A stretch of 43,529 nucleotides of DNA from positions 1 through 43,529 of the forward strand of contig JAIENY010000081.1 of assembly GCA_019750915.1 (NCBI GenBank), in the 5' to 3' direction. Every line of letters starts with the position of its first letter. Within the stretch, counting starts at the first letter, position 1. Shown one piece after another: positions 1-9,396 of this stretch. Below the pieces are notes generated by a model. It was not told the DNA's origin, made no database searches, and saw nothing but the letters and a program-made list of their open reading frames with translations. The position numbers and the translations under genes were made by a program. This DNA is from Xanthobacteraceae bacterium. Its GTDB lineage: Bacteria; Pseudomonadota; Alphaproteobacteria; Rhizobiales; Xanthobacteraceae.

Positions 1-73
<73 letters not shown>

Positions 74-289
74 ACGGACAAATCAGCCCGCGAGACGGTG
101 GGACATAAAGGCGGCGACACCGCAAGTCAAGGACATTGAAAAAATCCCTGTTGTTCGGCCTTTTTTCCACCGCTGATGCAAAATATCACCTATTTATGGG
201 CGAAACATCATAGGCAGACAGCGCCCGAATCAAATAATGCCTGATAGACCGTCAGTTCCGTGAAGCCAGTACCCACAAGGAGGGCAATT

Positions 290-589
290 ATGGCAAAGAA
301 AGCAGCTACCCCCGCGACCGTTACTCTCAAGCACCTTGCCGCCGCGCTCTCGGAAGAGCACGAGCTGTCGAAGAAGCAGACGGAAGCGATCCTTGGCGAT
401 ATGGTCACCAAGATCACCAAGCACCTCAAGAAGGGTGAACGCATCCGCATCGTCGGCCTCGGCATCCTTCAGGTCCGCAAGCGCGCCGCTCGCATGGGCC
501 GCAACCCGGCCACGGGTGAGCAGATCCACATCAAGGCCAGCAAGAAGGTCGCCTTCCGCGCTGCCAAGGAACTCAAGGAAGCCGTCTAA
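290..589 (+). CDS. hup: HU family DNA-binding protein
   Basis: A 99-residue histone-like nucleoid protein that binds and bends DNA as a dimer. It has the usual HU length, with an alpha-helical dimerisation half (residues about 12-50) and the beta-arm signature GRNPATGE near residues 70-77, the proline-tipped arm that enters the DNA minor groove. The N-terminus starts with a short Lys/Ala/Thr-rich stretch (MAKKAATPATVTL). The ATG at 290 was chosen because AAGGAGG lies at a good distance upstream; an in-frame GTG further upstream (260) has no such site. A strong intrinsic terminator follows directly. An HU gene near lon is common in alphaproteobacteria, but here it lies on the opposite strand and is separated from lon by pepT, an acyltransferase and a tRNA. 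Confidence 0.95.
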   Translation: MAKKAATPATVTLKHLAAALSEEHELSKKQTEAILGDMVTKITKHLKKGERIRIVGLGILQVRKRAARMGRNPATGEQIHIKASKKVAFRAAKELKEAV

Positions 590-608
590 GCTTCTGGTTT
601 CCTAAAAA

Positions 609-654
609 ACGCCACCCCGGCACGCGACGCGCTGCCGGGGTGGCGTTTTCTTTT
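609..654 (+). terminator. Rho-independent terminator of the HU gene
   Basis: A perfect 14-bp stem (ACGCCACCCCGGCA pairing with TGCCGGGGTGGCGT) with a 10-nt loop is followed by TTTCTTTT. It lies 20 bp after the HU stop codon. Confidence 0.92.
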
Positions 655-705
655 GTGCCGGGCCAACTCGGATTATGGTGTGTCAAACACCCCACCGAGG
701 TTTCC

Positions 706-1953
706 ATGGCGCCTGCTGCATTCAAGCATTCCGTACTCGACCGTTTCCTGCGTTACGTCCGCATCGACACCCAATCCGATCCCACCTCGCCGACCACCCC
801 TTCCACCGAAAAGCAGAAGAACCTCGGCCGCGTGCTGGTGGAAGAACTGCTCGCTCTCGGCATCAAAGACGCACATCTTGACGATGACGGTTACGTCTAC
901 GGCACGGTGCCCGCGACATCCGACAAGAAAGTGCCGGTGATCTGTTTCTGCTCGCATATGGACACCTCGCCCGACTGCAGCGGCAAGGACGTCAAACCTC
1001 AGATCCTGCGAAACTACAAAGGCGGCAACATCGCGCTCCCGGGCGATCCCACGCAGATGATTCGCGTCAGCGAACATCCGGCCCTCAAGGAGCAGATCGG
1101 CAACGACATTGTCACCACGGACGGCACCACGCTGCTCGGCGCGGACGACAAGGCCGGCATCGCCGAGATCATGGACGCCGTTAAAATTCTGACGGAGAAT
1201 CCGGATATCAAGCACGGCACGATCAAGGTGCTGTTCACGCCGGATGAAGAGATCGGACGCGGCGTGGATAAGGTCGACCTGCAAAAGCTCGGTGCTGATT
1301 TTGCCTACACACTGGACGGCGAATCCGTGGGGCATCTGGAAGACGAGAGTTTTTCAGCGGACGCTGCCATCATTCACATTCAGGGCGTCAGCGCGCATCC
1401 GGGTTTTGCCAAAGGCAAGATCGAACACGCCATCAAGATCGCCGCGCGCATCGTGGAACGGCTGCCGAAGAACATGACGCCGGAGACGACGGAGGGACGC
1501 GAGGGCTTCCTGCATCCGGTGGGAATGAGCGGCACGCTCGAGCAGGCCACGCTCGAACTGATCGTCCGCGATTTCACCGAAACCGGCCTGAAGGAAAAGG
1601 AGACGATGCTGGAACAGATCGTCAGCGACGTGATGAAGGATTTCCCGCGCTCGACATCCCGCATCGAATTCAAGGAGCAGTACCGCAACATGAAGGTGGT
1701 GCTGGATCAACACCCCCAGATCGTCGAATACGCGCTGGAAGCGATCACCCGCGCGGGGCTTCAGCCGGTGTTGTCCAGCATCCGCGGCGGCACCGACGGC
1801 TCGCGGCTCTCATTTATGGGCCTTCCCTGCCCGAATATCTTCGCGGGTGAGCACGCATTCCATTCGCGGCTTGAATGGGTCAGCGTGCAGGATATGGAAG
1901 CCGCGGTGCGTACGATCGTGAACCTCGCGGAAATTTGGGAAGAACGGGCCTGA
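706..1953 (+). CDS. pepT: Peptidase T (tripeptide aminopeptidase, M20B)
   Basis: A 415-residue cytoplasmic zinc aminopeptidase that releases the N-terminal residue from tripeptides. It carries the M20 signatures: HMDTSPD (His84 and Asp86, metal ligand region), the bridging aspartate motif LLGADDKAGIAE, the catalytic glutamate pair in TPDEEIGRG, and the C-terminal GGTDGSRLSFMGLPCPN...GEHAFHSRLEW block typical of PepT. The length matches the family (about 410). I chose the ATG at 706. An in-frame ATG at 640 would place coding sequence inside the terminator hairpin of the HU gene and add residues not typical of PepT. No strong ribosome-binding site is visible before 706, so the start is less certain than the function. 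It is a single gene, with no operon partner in frame. Confidence 0.93.
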   Translation: MAPAAFKHSVLDRFLRYVRIDTQSDPTSPTTPSTEKQKNLGRVLVEELLALGIKDAHLDDDGYVYGTVPATSDKKVPVICFCSHMDTSPDCSGKDVKPQILRNYKGGNIALPGDPTQMIRVSEHPALKEQIGNDIVTTDGTTLLGADDKAGIAEIMDAVKILTENPDIKHGTIKVLFTPDEEIGRGVDKVDLQKLGADFAYTLDGESVGHLEDESFSADAAIIHIQGVSAHPGFAKGKIEHAIKIAARIVERLPKNMTPETTEGREGFLHPVGMSGTLEQATLELIVRDFTETGLKEKETMLEQIVSDVMKDFPRSTSRIEFKEQYRNMKVVLDQHPQIVEYALEAITRAGLQPVLSSIRGGTDGSRLSFMGLPCPNIFAGEHAFHSRLEWVSVQDMEAAVRTIVNLAEIWEERA

Positions 1954-2025
1954 TGCGGGCTTGATTGCAGCCCGCGGACACCGTGATATCCAGTGTTACG
2001 ATCCCCTAACGAGCACACCCACCCC

Positions 2026-3963
2026 ATGAAAATCGCCTATCGGCCAGAGATCGATGGATTACGAACCATCGCCGTTCTGGGCGTTGTGCTTTTCCATCTT
2101 GGGGTGACGGGCTTTGGCGGAGGCTTCACCGGCGTCGATGTTTTCTTTGTGATTTCGGGATACCTGATCACCCGAAACATTCTCGGTGACATCGAACGCG
2201 GTTCGTTCTCATTTGCCGACTTCTACGCACGCCGCTTTCGCCGCATCCTGCCAGCCCTGATTTTCACAGTTGCGCTGACGTTCATAGCGGGACTGCTCTG
2301 GCTCGGTCCGCTGGCGATGAGGCAACTCGCCAAGGAGTCAACCCACGCTCTGCTGTCGATCGCCAACATTCAATACTGGCGGGAATTCAAACAATATTTC
2401 TCGCCCAATGCCGACGACCTGGCGCTCCTTCACACGTGGTCGCTTTCGGCGGAGGAACAGTTCTATCTGATCTGGCCCTTGTTTCTGGTTCTCGCCGCAC
2501 GAAGCGGGAAGATCTTCGCTGCAATCGTCACAGTCGGCCTGATCTCATTTGCCGCGGCCTTCTACTGGAGCAAAATCGACAACTCCGCGACATTCTTCCT
2601 GATGCCGTTCCGGATTTTCGAGTTTGCGATCGGAGCCGCCGTCATCTCCGTTGAGCGAAAAATCCGCGACAACGCATTCGCTCACGAAGGGCTGACGCTG
2701 TTCGGCCTCGTGGCAATCGTCGGAAGCATGCTCTTTCTTGATTCCACCTCGCCCTTCTTTACCGTGACGCTGCTGCCGTGCCTCGGCGCCGCCGCCATTA
2801 TCGCCGCGGGTTCGCAATCAGGACGATCCCGTTTGCTGACATCATCTCCGATGCTTGCAATCGGGCGCGCCTCCTATTCGCTTTATCTGTGCCACTGGCC
2901 CATGATCGTGTTCGCGCGGATCGTTTTCGGCAATGTGGCCGATACGGCCCTCGGCATTGCGCTCAACTTCACATTGATGATCGCCGTCGCGCTGCTGATG
3001 CAACGCTATGTTGAACAACCTTTCCGGCAAGCCGGGCTACGCACTGCGCCGAAGATCACGCTCTACCGTTTCACCGCGCTGATCTGCGCCCTTGGGGTCG
3101 TGACCTACGGCACGTTCCGCGCCGGCGGACTGGAGTGGCGACTGACGGAGGAGGCCCGCGCACAAACCCTGTTGCTGAGTCCGGGAGCCTCGGTCTGTCC
3201 GCTATCCCTTCTAAACGGGCTTTGCGACTTCGGCCAACTCGACGCGCCGCTCACGCTTGAGCTGATCGGCGATTCCTATGCCATTCAATATCTGGCCGGG
3301 CTCGATCCCCTGTTGAAAGAGTTGCACATGCGCGGCGAGGGTTCGAAGACTGAGGGCTGTCCGGTTCTCGCGGGAATGCCGGTACCGCCGAAAAGCTGGA
3401 ATCCGGCTCGTTGCAAGGAGCACAGTGAAATTGAACTCGCGCGGCTTGGCGCCAGCGCGACCCATGTCATTATCAGCCATAACTGGTTGACGTATCAAAA
3501 CAGCCGGTTCGCCGGCGATCCGGCTTTTTCGATCCCTTCGCAAAAAGAGCCCTATTCATTCGTGCAGAAACATCTGGAACAAACCATCCAGACGCTTCAG
3601 AAGCCGGGACGAAAATTCCTGATCGTGGGAGCACAAATCACTGCCGATCAATGCCGATTCAATATGGCGCGGGTATTGCCCGGCCCATTGCCCCGCGCGC
3701 CCGCTTCGGAATGCCCGCCCAAACCGCGAGAGAAAGCTGTCGTGGAAGGCGCCGGAATCAACGCAATGCTGCGAGAGGTGCAGAGGAAATTTCCGGATCA
3801 GGTGCAGCTCTGGATTCCGGTCGAGACTTTTTGCGACGCGATGTGCCCGACAACCCGAGACGGAACGCTGCTGTATTTCGACTCAGGACATTATAACGTC
3901 GCGGGCTCGAAATATGCCGTCGAACGTGCGCGCGACCTGCTGATCGCGTTTTTGAAATCATAA
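2026..3963 (+). CDS. OafA/YrhL-type acyltransferase with C-terminal SGNH domain
   Basis: A 645-residue inner-membrane protein. Residues 1 to about 350 form an acyltransferase-3 domain with about ten hydrophobic segments: the start RPEIDGLRTIAVLGVVLFH holds the conserved Arg and His, followed by GGFTGVDVFFVISGYLIT and the WSLSAEEQFYLIWP motif. From about residue 410 it becomes a periplasmic SGNH hydrolase-like domain, with block I GDSYA (Ser417) and block V DSGHYN (Asp619, His622). Known members of this fusion O-acetylate LPS or exopolysaccharide sugars, the first domain moving the acyl group across the membrane and the second transferring it. The polysaccharide target is not indicated by the neighbours here (pepT and tRNA-Val). 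The ATG at 2026 gives the typical family N-terminus; an upstream in-frame start at 1993 would add eleven atypical residues. Confidence 0.9.
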   Translation: MKIAYRPEIDGLRTIAVLGVVLFHLGVTGFGGGFTGVDVFFVISGYLITRNILGDIERGSFSFADFYARRFRRILPALIFTVALTFIAGLLWLGPLAMRQLAKESTHALLSIANIQYWREFKQYFSPNADDLALLHTWSLSAEEQFYLIWPLFLVLAARSGKIFAAIVTVGLISFAAAFYWSKIDNSATFFLMPFRIFEFAIGAAVISVERKIRDNAFAHEGLTLFGLVAIVGSMLFLDSTSPFFTVTLLPCLGAAAIIAAGSQSGRSRLLTSSPMLAIGRASYSLYLCHWPMIVFARIVFGNVADTALGIALNFTLMIAVALLMQRYVEQPFRQAGLRTAPKITLYRFTALICALGVVTYGTFRAGGLEWRLTEEARAQTLLLSPGASVCPLSLLNGLCDFGQLDAPLTLELIGDSYAIQYLAGLDPLLKELHMRGEGSKTEGCPVLAGMPVPPKSWNPARCKEHSEIELARLGASATHVIISHNWLTYQNSRFAGDPAFSIPSQKEPYSFVQKHLEQTIQTLQKPGRKFLIVGAQITADQCRFNMARVLPGPLPRAPASECPPKPREKAVVEGAGINAMLREVQRKFPDQVQLWIPVETFCDAMCPTTRDGTLLYFDSGHYNVAGSKYAVERARDLLIAFLKS

Positions 3964-3974
3964 CGTCGCAGGAA

Positions 3975-4051
3975 TGGTAGGCGGCGAGAGATTCGAACTC
4001 CCGACCCTCTCGGTGTAAACGAGATGCTCTAACCAGCTGAGCTAGCCGCCC
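3975..4051 (-). tRNA. tRNA-Val (TAC), CCA encoded
   Basis: On the minus strand the cloverleaf begins GGGCGGCTAGCTCAGCTGG. The anticodon stem TCTCG/CGAGA encloses loop TTTACAC with anticodon TAC, the T loop is TTCGAAT, and the acceptor 3' side is followed by A plus a genomically encoded CCA. The first acceptor pair is a G-T wobble. Confidence 0.96.
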
Positions 4052-4144
4052 GTACCGCGATTAAATTCGCCGGGGCGTTTTACGGGCGGGTGTCTGATAG
4101 CGCAAGCGGCCCGGCGGGCTTTCCCTGCGATTTTGAACACGAGG

Positions 4145-4178
4145 CCAACAAAAACGGCGCCCCGAAGGGCGCCGTTTT
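4145..4178 (-). terminator. Rho-independent terminator of lon
   Basis: The 12-bp stem AAAACGGCGCCC/GGGCGCCGTTTT with a CGAA loop is followed on the minus strand by TTTTTGTT. It lies 14 bp beyond the lon stop codon. Confidence 0.92.
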
Positions 4179-4192
4179 GTTTCATGACCAGA

Positions 4193-6613
4193 TCAGTGGG
4201 CCGTCAGGCCGGGTTCGTCCGGAGTATCGGCCTTCGGCGGAACCGAAGTGTCCTCCTCCCAGACGATCGGAACCGGCTTGCGCACCAGCGCCTTGGCCAG
4301 CACGTCGTCCATCCGGTTCACCGGGATGATCTCCATGCCGCCCTTGATGGCGTCGGAAATCTCGTTCAGGTCCTTGGCGTTGTCCTCAGGAATGAAGACC
4401 GTCTTGATACCGCCACGCGCGGCCGCAAGCAGCTTCTCCTTAAGTCCGCCGATCGGAAGCACCCGGCCACGGAGCGTGATCTCGCCCGTCATCGCAACAT
4501 CGCGGCGAACCGGAATGCCGGTCAGCACCGAGACGATGGCGGTCACCATCGCGACACCGGCCGAGGGGCCGTCCTTCGGAGTTGCCCCCTCAGGCACGTG
4601 AACGTGGATATCCCGGCGATCGAACAGCGGCGGCTCGATACCGAAGGCGATCGACCGCGAGCGGACGTAGGACGCAGCAGCCGAGATCGACTCCTTCATC
4701 ACGTCGCGCAGATTGCCGGTCACCGTCATGCGGCCCTTGCCAGGCATCATGACGCCTTCAATGGTGAGCAACTCACCGCCGACCTCGGTCCAGGCCAGAC
4801 CGGTCACAACACCGACCTGATCCTCTTCCTCGATCTCGCCGTAGCGGAACTTCGGCACCCCGAGGAACTCCTCGACCACCGCAGGCGTGATCTTCACCGA
4901 CGTCTTCTTGGAGATCGTCAGTTCCTTCACGGTCTTACGCGCCAGCGTCGACAGCTCACGTTCCAGATTTCGCACGCCCGCTTCGCGGGTGTAACGGCGG
5001 ATCGTCAGCAGCAGGGCTTCGTCATCAATGGAGAATTCCTTCGACGACAGGCCATGCTTGGAGATCGTATTCGGAATGAGATGCTTGCGGGCAATCTCAA
5101 CCTTCTCGTTCTCCGTGTAGCCGGCGATGCGGATCACCTCCATGCGGTCCATCAACGGGCCGGGAATATTGAGGGTATTCGCGGTCGTGATGAACATCAC
5201 GTTGGAGAGGTCGTAATCCACTTCGAGGTAGTGGTCGTTGAACGTGCCGTTCTGCTCGGGGTCGAGAACCTCGAGCAAAGCCGACGACGGATCACCGCGG
5301 AAATCGGCGCCCATCTTGTCGATCTCGTCCAGCAGGAACAGCGGGTTCGAGGTCTTCGCCTTGCGCATCGACTGGATGATCTTGCCGGGCATCGAACCGA
5401 TATAGGTGCGCCGGTGACCGCGAATTTCCGCCTCGTCCCGGACGCCGCCGAGCGATACGCGCACGAACTCGCGCCCGGTTGCCTTCGCGATCGACTTGCC
5501 GAGCGAGGTCTTGCCGACGCCCGGAGGGCCGACGAGACACAGGATCGGGCCGGTCAATTTGTTGGCGCGCGACTGCACGGCCAGATACTCGACGATGCGG
5601 TCCTTGACCTTCTCAAGACCGTAGTGATCGTTGTCCAGGATGTCCTGCGCGGCGTTGAGGTCCTTCTTGACCTTGGACTTCTTGCCCCACGGGATCGACA
5701 GCAGCCAGTCGAGATAGTTGCGCACGACCGTCGCCTCGGCCGACATCGGAGACATCTGCCGCAGCTTCTTCAGTTCGTGCTGCGCCTTCTCGCGAGCTTC
5801 CTTGGAGAGCTTGGTCTTGGCGATCTTCTCTTCCAGATCGGCCAGCTCGTCGCGACCTTCGTCGTCGCCGAGTTCCTTCTGGATCGCCTTCATCTGCTCG
5901 TTGAGGTAGTATTCGCGCTGGGTCTTCTCCATCTGGCGCTTCACGCGCGAGCGGATTTTCTTCTCGACCTGCAGCACCGAAATCTCGCTCTCCATCAAGC
6001 CCAGCACCTTCTCAAGGCGCTGCGAGACGGACAGCGTCTCCAGGATGCCCTGACGGTCGGCGATCTTGACAGCCAGATGCGAAGCCACTGTATCGGCCAG
6101 CTTGGCATAATCGGTGATCTGCTGAACAACGCCCACCACCTCGGCGGAAATCTTCTTGTTCAGCTTCACATAGCTTTCGAAGTCGGAGATGACCGAACGG
6201 CCGAGCGCCTCCGCCTCGACGCTGGTGGCGTCGGTGTCGGCGAGTGCCGTGGCAGCCGCTTCATAATAGTCCTCGCGGTCGGTGTACTTCTCGACGCGCG
6301 CACGCTCCAGGCCCTCGACCAGCACCTTCACGGTGCCGTCGGGCAATTTCAGGAGCTGCAGCACGCTGGCGAGTGTACCGATCTCGTAAATGGAATCCGG
6401 CGAAGGATCATCGTCGGACGCGTTCTTCTGCGTCGCGAGCAAAATCAGTGCGTCATTCTTCATGACATCTTCGAGCGCGCGAATTGACTTCTCGCGGCCG
6501 ACGAAGAGCGGCACGATCATGTGCGGGAAAACGACAATGTCGCGCAACGGCAGAACGGGATAGTTCTGGCTTTCGCCATGCGCGATCTGTGGTCGAGGCT
6601 TGGAGGCAGTCAT
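4193..6613 (-). CDS. lon: ATP-dependent Lon protease
   Basis: An 806-residue cytoplasmic AAA+ serine protease that degrades misfolded and regulatory proteins. The N-terminal substrate-binding domain starts at [20 protein letters not shown]. The AAA+ module has Walker [10 protein letters not shown] (Lys368) and Walker [11 protein letters not shown]. The C-terminal protease domain has the catalytic Ser684 in [11 protein letters not shown] and, 43 residues later, the catalytic lysine in [13 protein letters not shown]; that spacing matches E. coli Lon. Length is typical for alphaproteobacteria. The ATG at 6613 has AAAGGAATAAAGG upstream. It follows clpX, clpP and tig on the same strand but has its own promoter candidate and terminator. 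A 784-codon open frame on the opposite strand is a composition shadow. Confidence 0.98.
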   Translation of the reverse strand: MTASKPRPQIAHGESQNYPVLPLRDIVVFPHMIVPLFVGREKSIRALEDVMKNDALILLATQKNASDDDPSPDSIYEIGTLASVLQLLKLPDGTVKVLVEGLERARVEKYTDREDYYEAAATALADTDATSVEAEALGRSVISDFESYVKLNKKISAEVVGVVQQITDYAKLADTVASHLAVKIADRQGILETLSVSQRLEKVLGLMESEISVLQVEKKIRSRVKRQMEKTQREYYLNEQMKAIQKELGDDEGRDELADLEEKIAKTKLSKEAREKAQHELKKLRQMSPMSAEATVVRNYLDWLLSIPWGKKSKVKKDLNAAQDILDNDHYGLEKVKDRIVEYLAVQSRANKLTGPILCLVGPPGVGKTSLGKSIAKATGREFVRVSLGGVRDEAEIRGHRRTYIGSMPGKIIQSMRKAKTSNPLFLLDEIDKMGADFRGDPSSALLEVLDPEQNGTFNDHYLEVDYDLSNVMFITTANTLNIPGPLMDRMEVIRIAGYTENEKVEIARKHLIPNTISKHGLSSKEFSIDDEALLLTIRRYTREAGVRNLERELSTLARKTVKELTISKKTSVKITPAVVEEFLGVPKFRYGEIEEEDQVGVVTGLAWTEVGGELLTIEGVMMPGKGRMTVTGNLRDVMKESISAAASYVRSRSIAFGIEPPLFDRRDIHVHVPEGATPKDGPSAGVAMVTAIVSVLTGIPVRRDVAMTGEITLRGRVLPIGGLKEKLLAAARGGIKTVFIPEDNAKDLNEISDAIKGGMEIIPVNRMDDVLAKALVRKPVPIVWEEDTSVPPKADTPDEPGLTAH

Positions 6614-6792
6614 GTGCCTTTATTCCTTTCTTTGCGCCCCCTTGTGCGTAGTCCATCCAACGATGCAACCACAACAAGGTGCCAAAATAACCGGAAATCA
6701 AAGGGCTCGATCGAGCCATCAGCCGTAAAGGCCTTTCCTTCCGGGCAGTCATTGCGGCGAATCCGTCAACCGACAGGTCCGCCGCAGAGCAT

Positions 6793-6821
6793 TAGGTGGC
6801 TATCAACCCCGGGGGTGTCAA
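6793..6821 (-). promoter_or_regulatory. Candidate lon promoter (heat-shock-like)
   Basis: On the minus strand, CTTGACA is followed by a 17-bp spacer and CACCTA(AT). The -35 is a perfect TTGACA. The surrounding CTTGAC...CCACCTAAT also resembles alphaproteobacterial RpoH promoters (CTTG...CCAT-like), which would fit a heat-inducible lon. It leaves a leader of about 170 nt. The rest of the 6614-6877 gap shows nothing else I can support. Confidence 0.5.
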
Positions 6822-6871
6822 GTGAGCAAGAAGCCCCCGTGAACATTGGGGATTTCATGTTTTGAACGAAT

Positions 6872-6899
6872 CAAAAAGGCCGCCGGAAAACCGGCGGCC
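6872..6899 (-). terminator. Rho-independent terminator of clpX
   Basis: A perfect 9-bp stem, GGCCGCCGG/CCGGCGGCC, with an AAAA loop (TTTT on the transcript strand) is followed on the minus strand by TTTTTGA. It lies about 30 bp after the clpX stop, so clpX and lon are probably separate transcripts. Confidence 0.9.
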
Positions 6900-6929
6900 C
6901 TTCAAAAATTTCAAGTTCCCGGCAGGAAC

Positions 6930-8204
6930 TCAGGCGCTTGCGCTGCTCTCCGCAGTGCGCTCGGCGCGATCGGCGTAGATATACAGCGGACGTGCTGTCG
7001 CCTCGACCACTTCGCGCGAGATGACGACCTCTTCCACGCCTTCAAGGCCTGGAAGATCGAACATCGTCTCGAGCAGAATGCTCTCGAGGATCGAGCGCAA
7101 ACCACGCGCGCCGGTCTTTCGCTCGATCGCCCTGCGCGCCACGGCGCCCAACGCTTCGTCAGCGAACGTCAGTTCGATGTTCTCCATCTCGAACAGCCGC
7201 TGATACTGCTTCACCAGCGCGTTCTTCGGCTCAACCAGGATCTTCTTCAGCGAAGCCTCGTCGAGGTCTTCCAGCGTCGCAACCACCGGCAGGCGGCCGA
7301 CGAACTCCGGAATGAGACCATACTTCAGCAAGTCCTCGGGCTCGACCTCGCGGAAAATCTCGCCGGTGCGGCGGTCTTCCGGAGCGAGCACGCTGGCTGC
7401 GAAGCCGATCGAGGTGGTGCGGCCACGTGACGAGATGATCTTCTCGAGGCCCGAGAACGCACCGCCGCAGATGAACAGGATGTTGGTCGTATCCACCTGC
7501 AGGAACTCCTGCTGCGGATGCTTGCGGCCACCCTGCGGAGGCACCGAAGCGACGGTGCCTTCCATGATCTTCAGAAGCGCCTGCTGCACGCCCTCACCCG
7601 ACACATCGCGTGTGATCGAGGGGTTGTCCGACTTGCGGCTGATCTTGTCGATTTCGTCGATATACACGATGCCGCGCTGCGCCCGCTCGACGTTGTAGTC
7701 GGCAGCCTGCAGCAGCTTCAGAATGATGTTCTCGACGTCCTCGCCGACATAACCGGCTTCAGTGAGCGTGGTCGCATCCGCCATCGTGAACGGCACATCG
7801 AGGATGCGGGCCAGAGTCTGCGCCAGCAGCGTCTTGCCCGAACCGGTCGGACCGATCAGCAGGATGTTCGACTTTGCAAGTTCGACATCGCTGTGTTTGG
7901 TCTGATGGTTGAGACGCTTGTAGTGGTTATGAACCGCCACCGAGAGGACCTTCTTGGCATGGTTCTGGCCGATGACATAATCATCGAGAACCTTGCAGAT
8001 CTCCTTCGGCGTCGGAATGCCATCACGCGACTTCACCAGCGAGGATTTGTTCTCCTCCCGGATGATGTCCATGCACAGTTCAACACACTCATCGCAGATA
8101 AAAACCGTAGGACCTGCAATGAGCTTGCGGACCTCGTGCTGGCTCTTGCCGCAGAATGAGCAGTAAAGTGTATTCTTTGAATCGCCAGTTCCGACCTTGC
8201 TCAT
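6930..8204 (-). CDS. clpX: ClpX, ATP-binding subunit of Clp protease
   Basis: A 424-residue AAA+ unfoldase that recognises tagged substrates and feeds them into ClpP. The N-terminal zinc-binding domain has the four cysteines Cys15, Cys18, Cys37 and Cys40 (CSFC...CDEC). The AAA+ core has Walker A GPTGSGKT, Walker [11 protein letters not shown], the GYVGEDVEN pore-1 loop and the [13 protein letters not shown] sensor region. Length matches E. coli ClpX (424). The ATG at 8204 has a purine-rich GGAG site about 10 bp upstream. clpP lies upstream on the same strand across a 368-bp gap with its own regulatory sequence, so the genes may be independently transcribed. Confidence 0.98.
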   Translation of the reverse strand: MSKVGTGDSKNTLYCSFCGKSQHEVRKLIAGPTVFICDECVELCMDIIREENKSSLVKSRDGIPTPKEICKVLDDYVIGQNHAKKVLSVAVHNHYKRLNHQTKHSDVELAKSNILLIGPTGSGKTLLAQTLARILDVPFTMADATTLTEAGYVGEDVENIILKLLQAADYNVERAQRGIVYIDEIDKISRKSDNPSITRDVSGEGVQQALLKIMEGTVASVPPQGGRKHPQQEFLQVDTTNILFICGGAFSGLEKIISSRGRTTSIGFAASVLAPEDRRTGEIFREVEPEDLLKYGLIPEFVGRLPVVATLEDLDEASLKKILVEPKNALVKQYQRLFEMENIELTFADEALGAVARRAIERKTGARGLRSILESILLETMFDLPGLEGVEEVVISREVVEATARPLYIYADRAERTAESSASA

Positions 8205-8245
8205 TCCTGTCTCCGTCTACCGATCATTCCGTCCTGGGATGCCGG

Positions 8246-8274
8246 CTATCTAGTTAGAGTGAACAACTAGATAG
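8246..8274 (-). promoter_or_regulatory. Perfect 10-9-10 inverted repeat upstream of clpX (candidate operator)
   Basis: CTATCTAGTT and AACTAGATAG flank a 9-nt spacer, about 42-70 bp upstream of the clpX start. On the minus strand a possible promoter (TTGCTC, 18-bp spacer, TAACTA) overlaps the dyad, as expected for an operator. The arm and spacer geometry resembles the HrcA operator CIRCE, but the sequence does not. The rest of the gap (8275-8496) shows only A+T-richer DNA with TTCGA motifs near 8333-8349 and no gene. Confidence 0.5.
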
Positions 8275-8496
8275 GAGCAAAACCCGTACCAGAAAGACGT
8301 TGCATTCGAGATATGCCCGAATCGTGACCCTTTCGAATCCTTATTCGACCCTATCCCACTCTCGCCAGCGAACCATGCTGGCACCCGATGATCAAGAATT
8401 CGCTAACCCCGGGGACCGCCATCATCCAAGTCTAGCGTGATTTGGTGCGATATCGCGACCCAAATATAAGGCTATTTGGACTTGCTGCGGCAATAA

Positions 8497-8584
8497 GGGC
8501 CCGCGAATCAAGCAGGTCCGCCCCCGGAACCTTCCGGAGCGGGCCCGCCACCTTGCCTGTTGATAAGGCGGATCAAGCCGCCTT
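8497..8584 (-). terminator. G+C-rich inverted repeats after clpP (possible terminator)
   Basis: The hairpin AAGGCGG/CCGCCTT (8565-8571 and 8578-8584) spans the clpP stop codon. Beyond it, GCGGGCCCGC (8539-8548) can pair with GGGCCCGC (8497-8504), with CCGGAA/TTCCGG nested between. The downstream sequence on the minus strand is only TTATT, so this may be an imperfect terminator or a 3'-end stabilising structure. Confidence 0.35.
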
Positions 8585-9205
8585 TGCCATCGGATCCTCC
8601 GGCCGCTTGTCGATCACCTTGTCGACGATGCCGAAATCACGGGCCTTGTCAGCGGTCAGGAAGTTGTCGCGCTCGAGCGCATCCTCGATCGTTTTGTAGT
8701 CCTGCCCGGTGTGCTTCACATAAATCTCGTTCAGCCGCTTCTTCAGGTTCAGAATTTCCTGAGCATGCAGCATGATGTCAGTGGCCTGGCCCTGGAAGCC
8801 GCCCGACGGCTGGTGAACCATGATGCGCGAGTTCGGCAGCGAGAAGCGCATATTCTTCTCGCCTGCTGCGAGCAAAAGCGAGCCCATCGACGCCGCTTGC
8901 CCGGTGCAGAGCGTGGAAACCGGCGGACGAATGAACTGCATGGTGTCGTAGATCGCCAGACCCGATGTCACCACGCCACCCGGCGAGTTGATGTACATCG
9001 AGATTTCCTTTTTCGGGTTCTCAGCTTCAAGAAACAGGAGCTGCGCGACGACCAACGTCGCCATGCCGTCCTCGACAGGACCGGTCAGAAAAATGATGCG
9101 CTCCTTCAGAAGGCGCGAGAAAATATCGTAGGCCCGCTCGCCGCGATTGGTCTGCTCGACGACCATGGGCACAAGGTTCATGTAAGTCTCAATCGGATCG
9201 CGCAT
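8573..9205 (-). CDS. clpP: ClpP, proteolytic subunit of Clp protease
   Basis: A 210-residue serine peptidase that forms the tetradecameric chamber of ClpXP/ClpAP. The catalytic triad is visible at the usual spacing: Ser106 in [11 protein letters not shown], His131 in [11 protein letters not shown] and Asp180 in RDNFLTA. The substrate-channel motif [12 protein letters not shown] is intact. Length is typical for alphaproteobacterial ClpP. The ATG at 9205 has CTCAGGTGAC upstream, a modest AGGTGA ribosome-binding site. It follows tig and precedes clpX on the same strand, the usual bacterial tig-clpP-clpX order. Two hairpins lie in the tig-clpP gap, the nearer followed by TATTTTT, so the relation between tig and clpP transcripts is uncertain. 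Confidence 0.98.
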   Translation of the reverse strand: MRDPIETYMNLVPMVVEQTNRGERAYDIFSRLLKERIIFLTGPVEDGMATLVVAQLLFLEAENPKKEISMYINSPGGVVTSGLAIYDTMQFIRPPVSTLCTGQAASMGSLLLAAGEKNMRFSLPNSRIMVHQPSGGFQGQATDIMLHAQEILNLKKRLNEIYVKHTGQDYKTIEDALERDNFLTADKARDFGIVDKVIDKRPEDPMAKAA

Positions 9206-9235
9206 TCGTCACCTGAGGTTGGCGGATAAGTCTCG

Positions 9236-9259
9236 AAAAATACCCCGCGCGGCGCGGGG
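9236..9259 (-). terminator. Terminator-like hairpin in the clpP leader
   Basis: On the minus strand the stem CCCCGCG/CGCGGGG with a short CCG loop is followed by TATTTTT, 38 bp before the clpP start. It is the second hairpin after tig. It could be a back-up terminator, or an attenuator if clpP is transcribed from further upstream. Confidence 0.5.
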
Positions 9260-9323
9260 CTCTTGCCGAACAAGATAAGCTAGGATTGCCTACCGGCAAG
9301 AGACCTTCAAGCTGATTCGGCTT

Positions 9324-9357
9324 GCAAAACAAGCGGCGGCGCCGAGGGCGCCGCCGC
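9324..9357 (-). terminator. Rho-independent terminator of tig
   Basis: The 11-bp G+C stem GCGGCGGCGCC/GGCGCCGCCGC with a 3-nt loop is followed on the minus strand by TTGTTTTG. It lies 40 bp after the tig stop codon. Confidence 0.85.
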
Positions 9358-9396
9358 GAATTGTCCGCATTCTTAACGAGAAACCAAGATCCGCGA

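Noticed and set aside
4133..6487. A 784-codon open frame on the plus strand opposite lon
   Set aside because: It is exactly antisense to a clear lon gene. The protein is His/Arg/Leu-rich with no domain, as expected from high third-position G+C in the real gene.
8246..8274. CIRCE (HrcA) operator ahead of clpX
   Set aside because: Geometry is similar, but the arms do not match TTAGCACTC/GAGTGCTAA. It is reported instead as an unassigned dyad.
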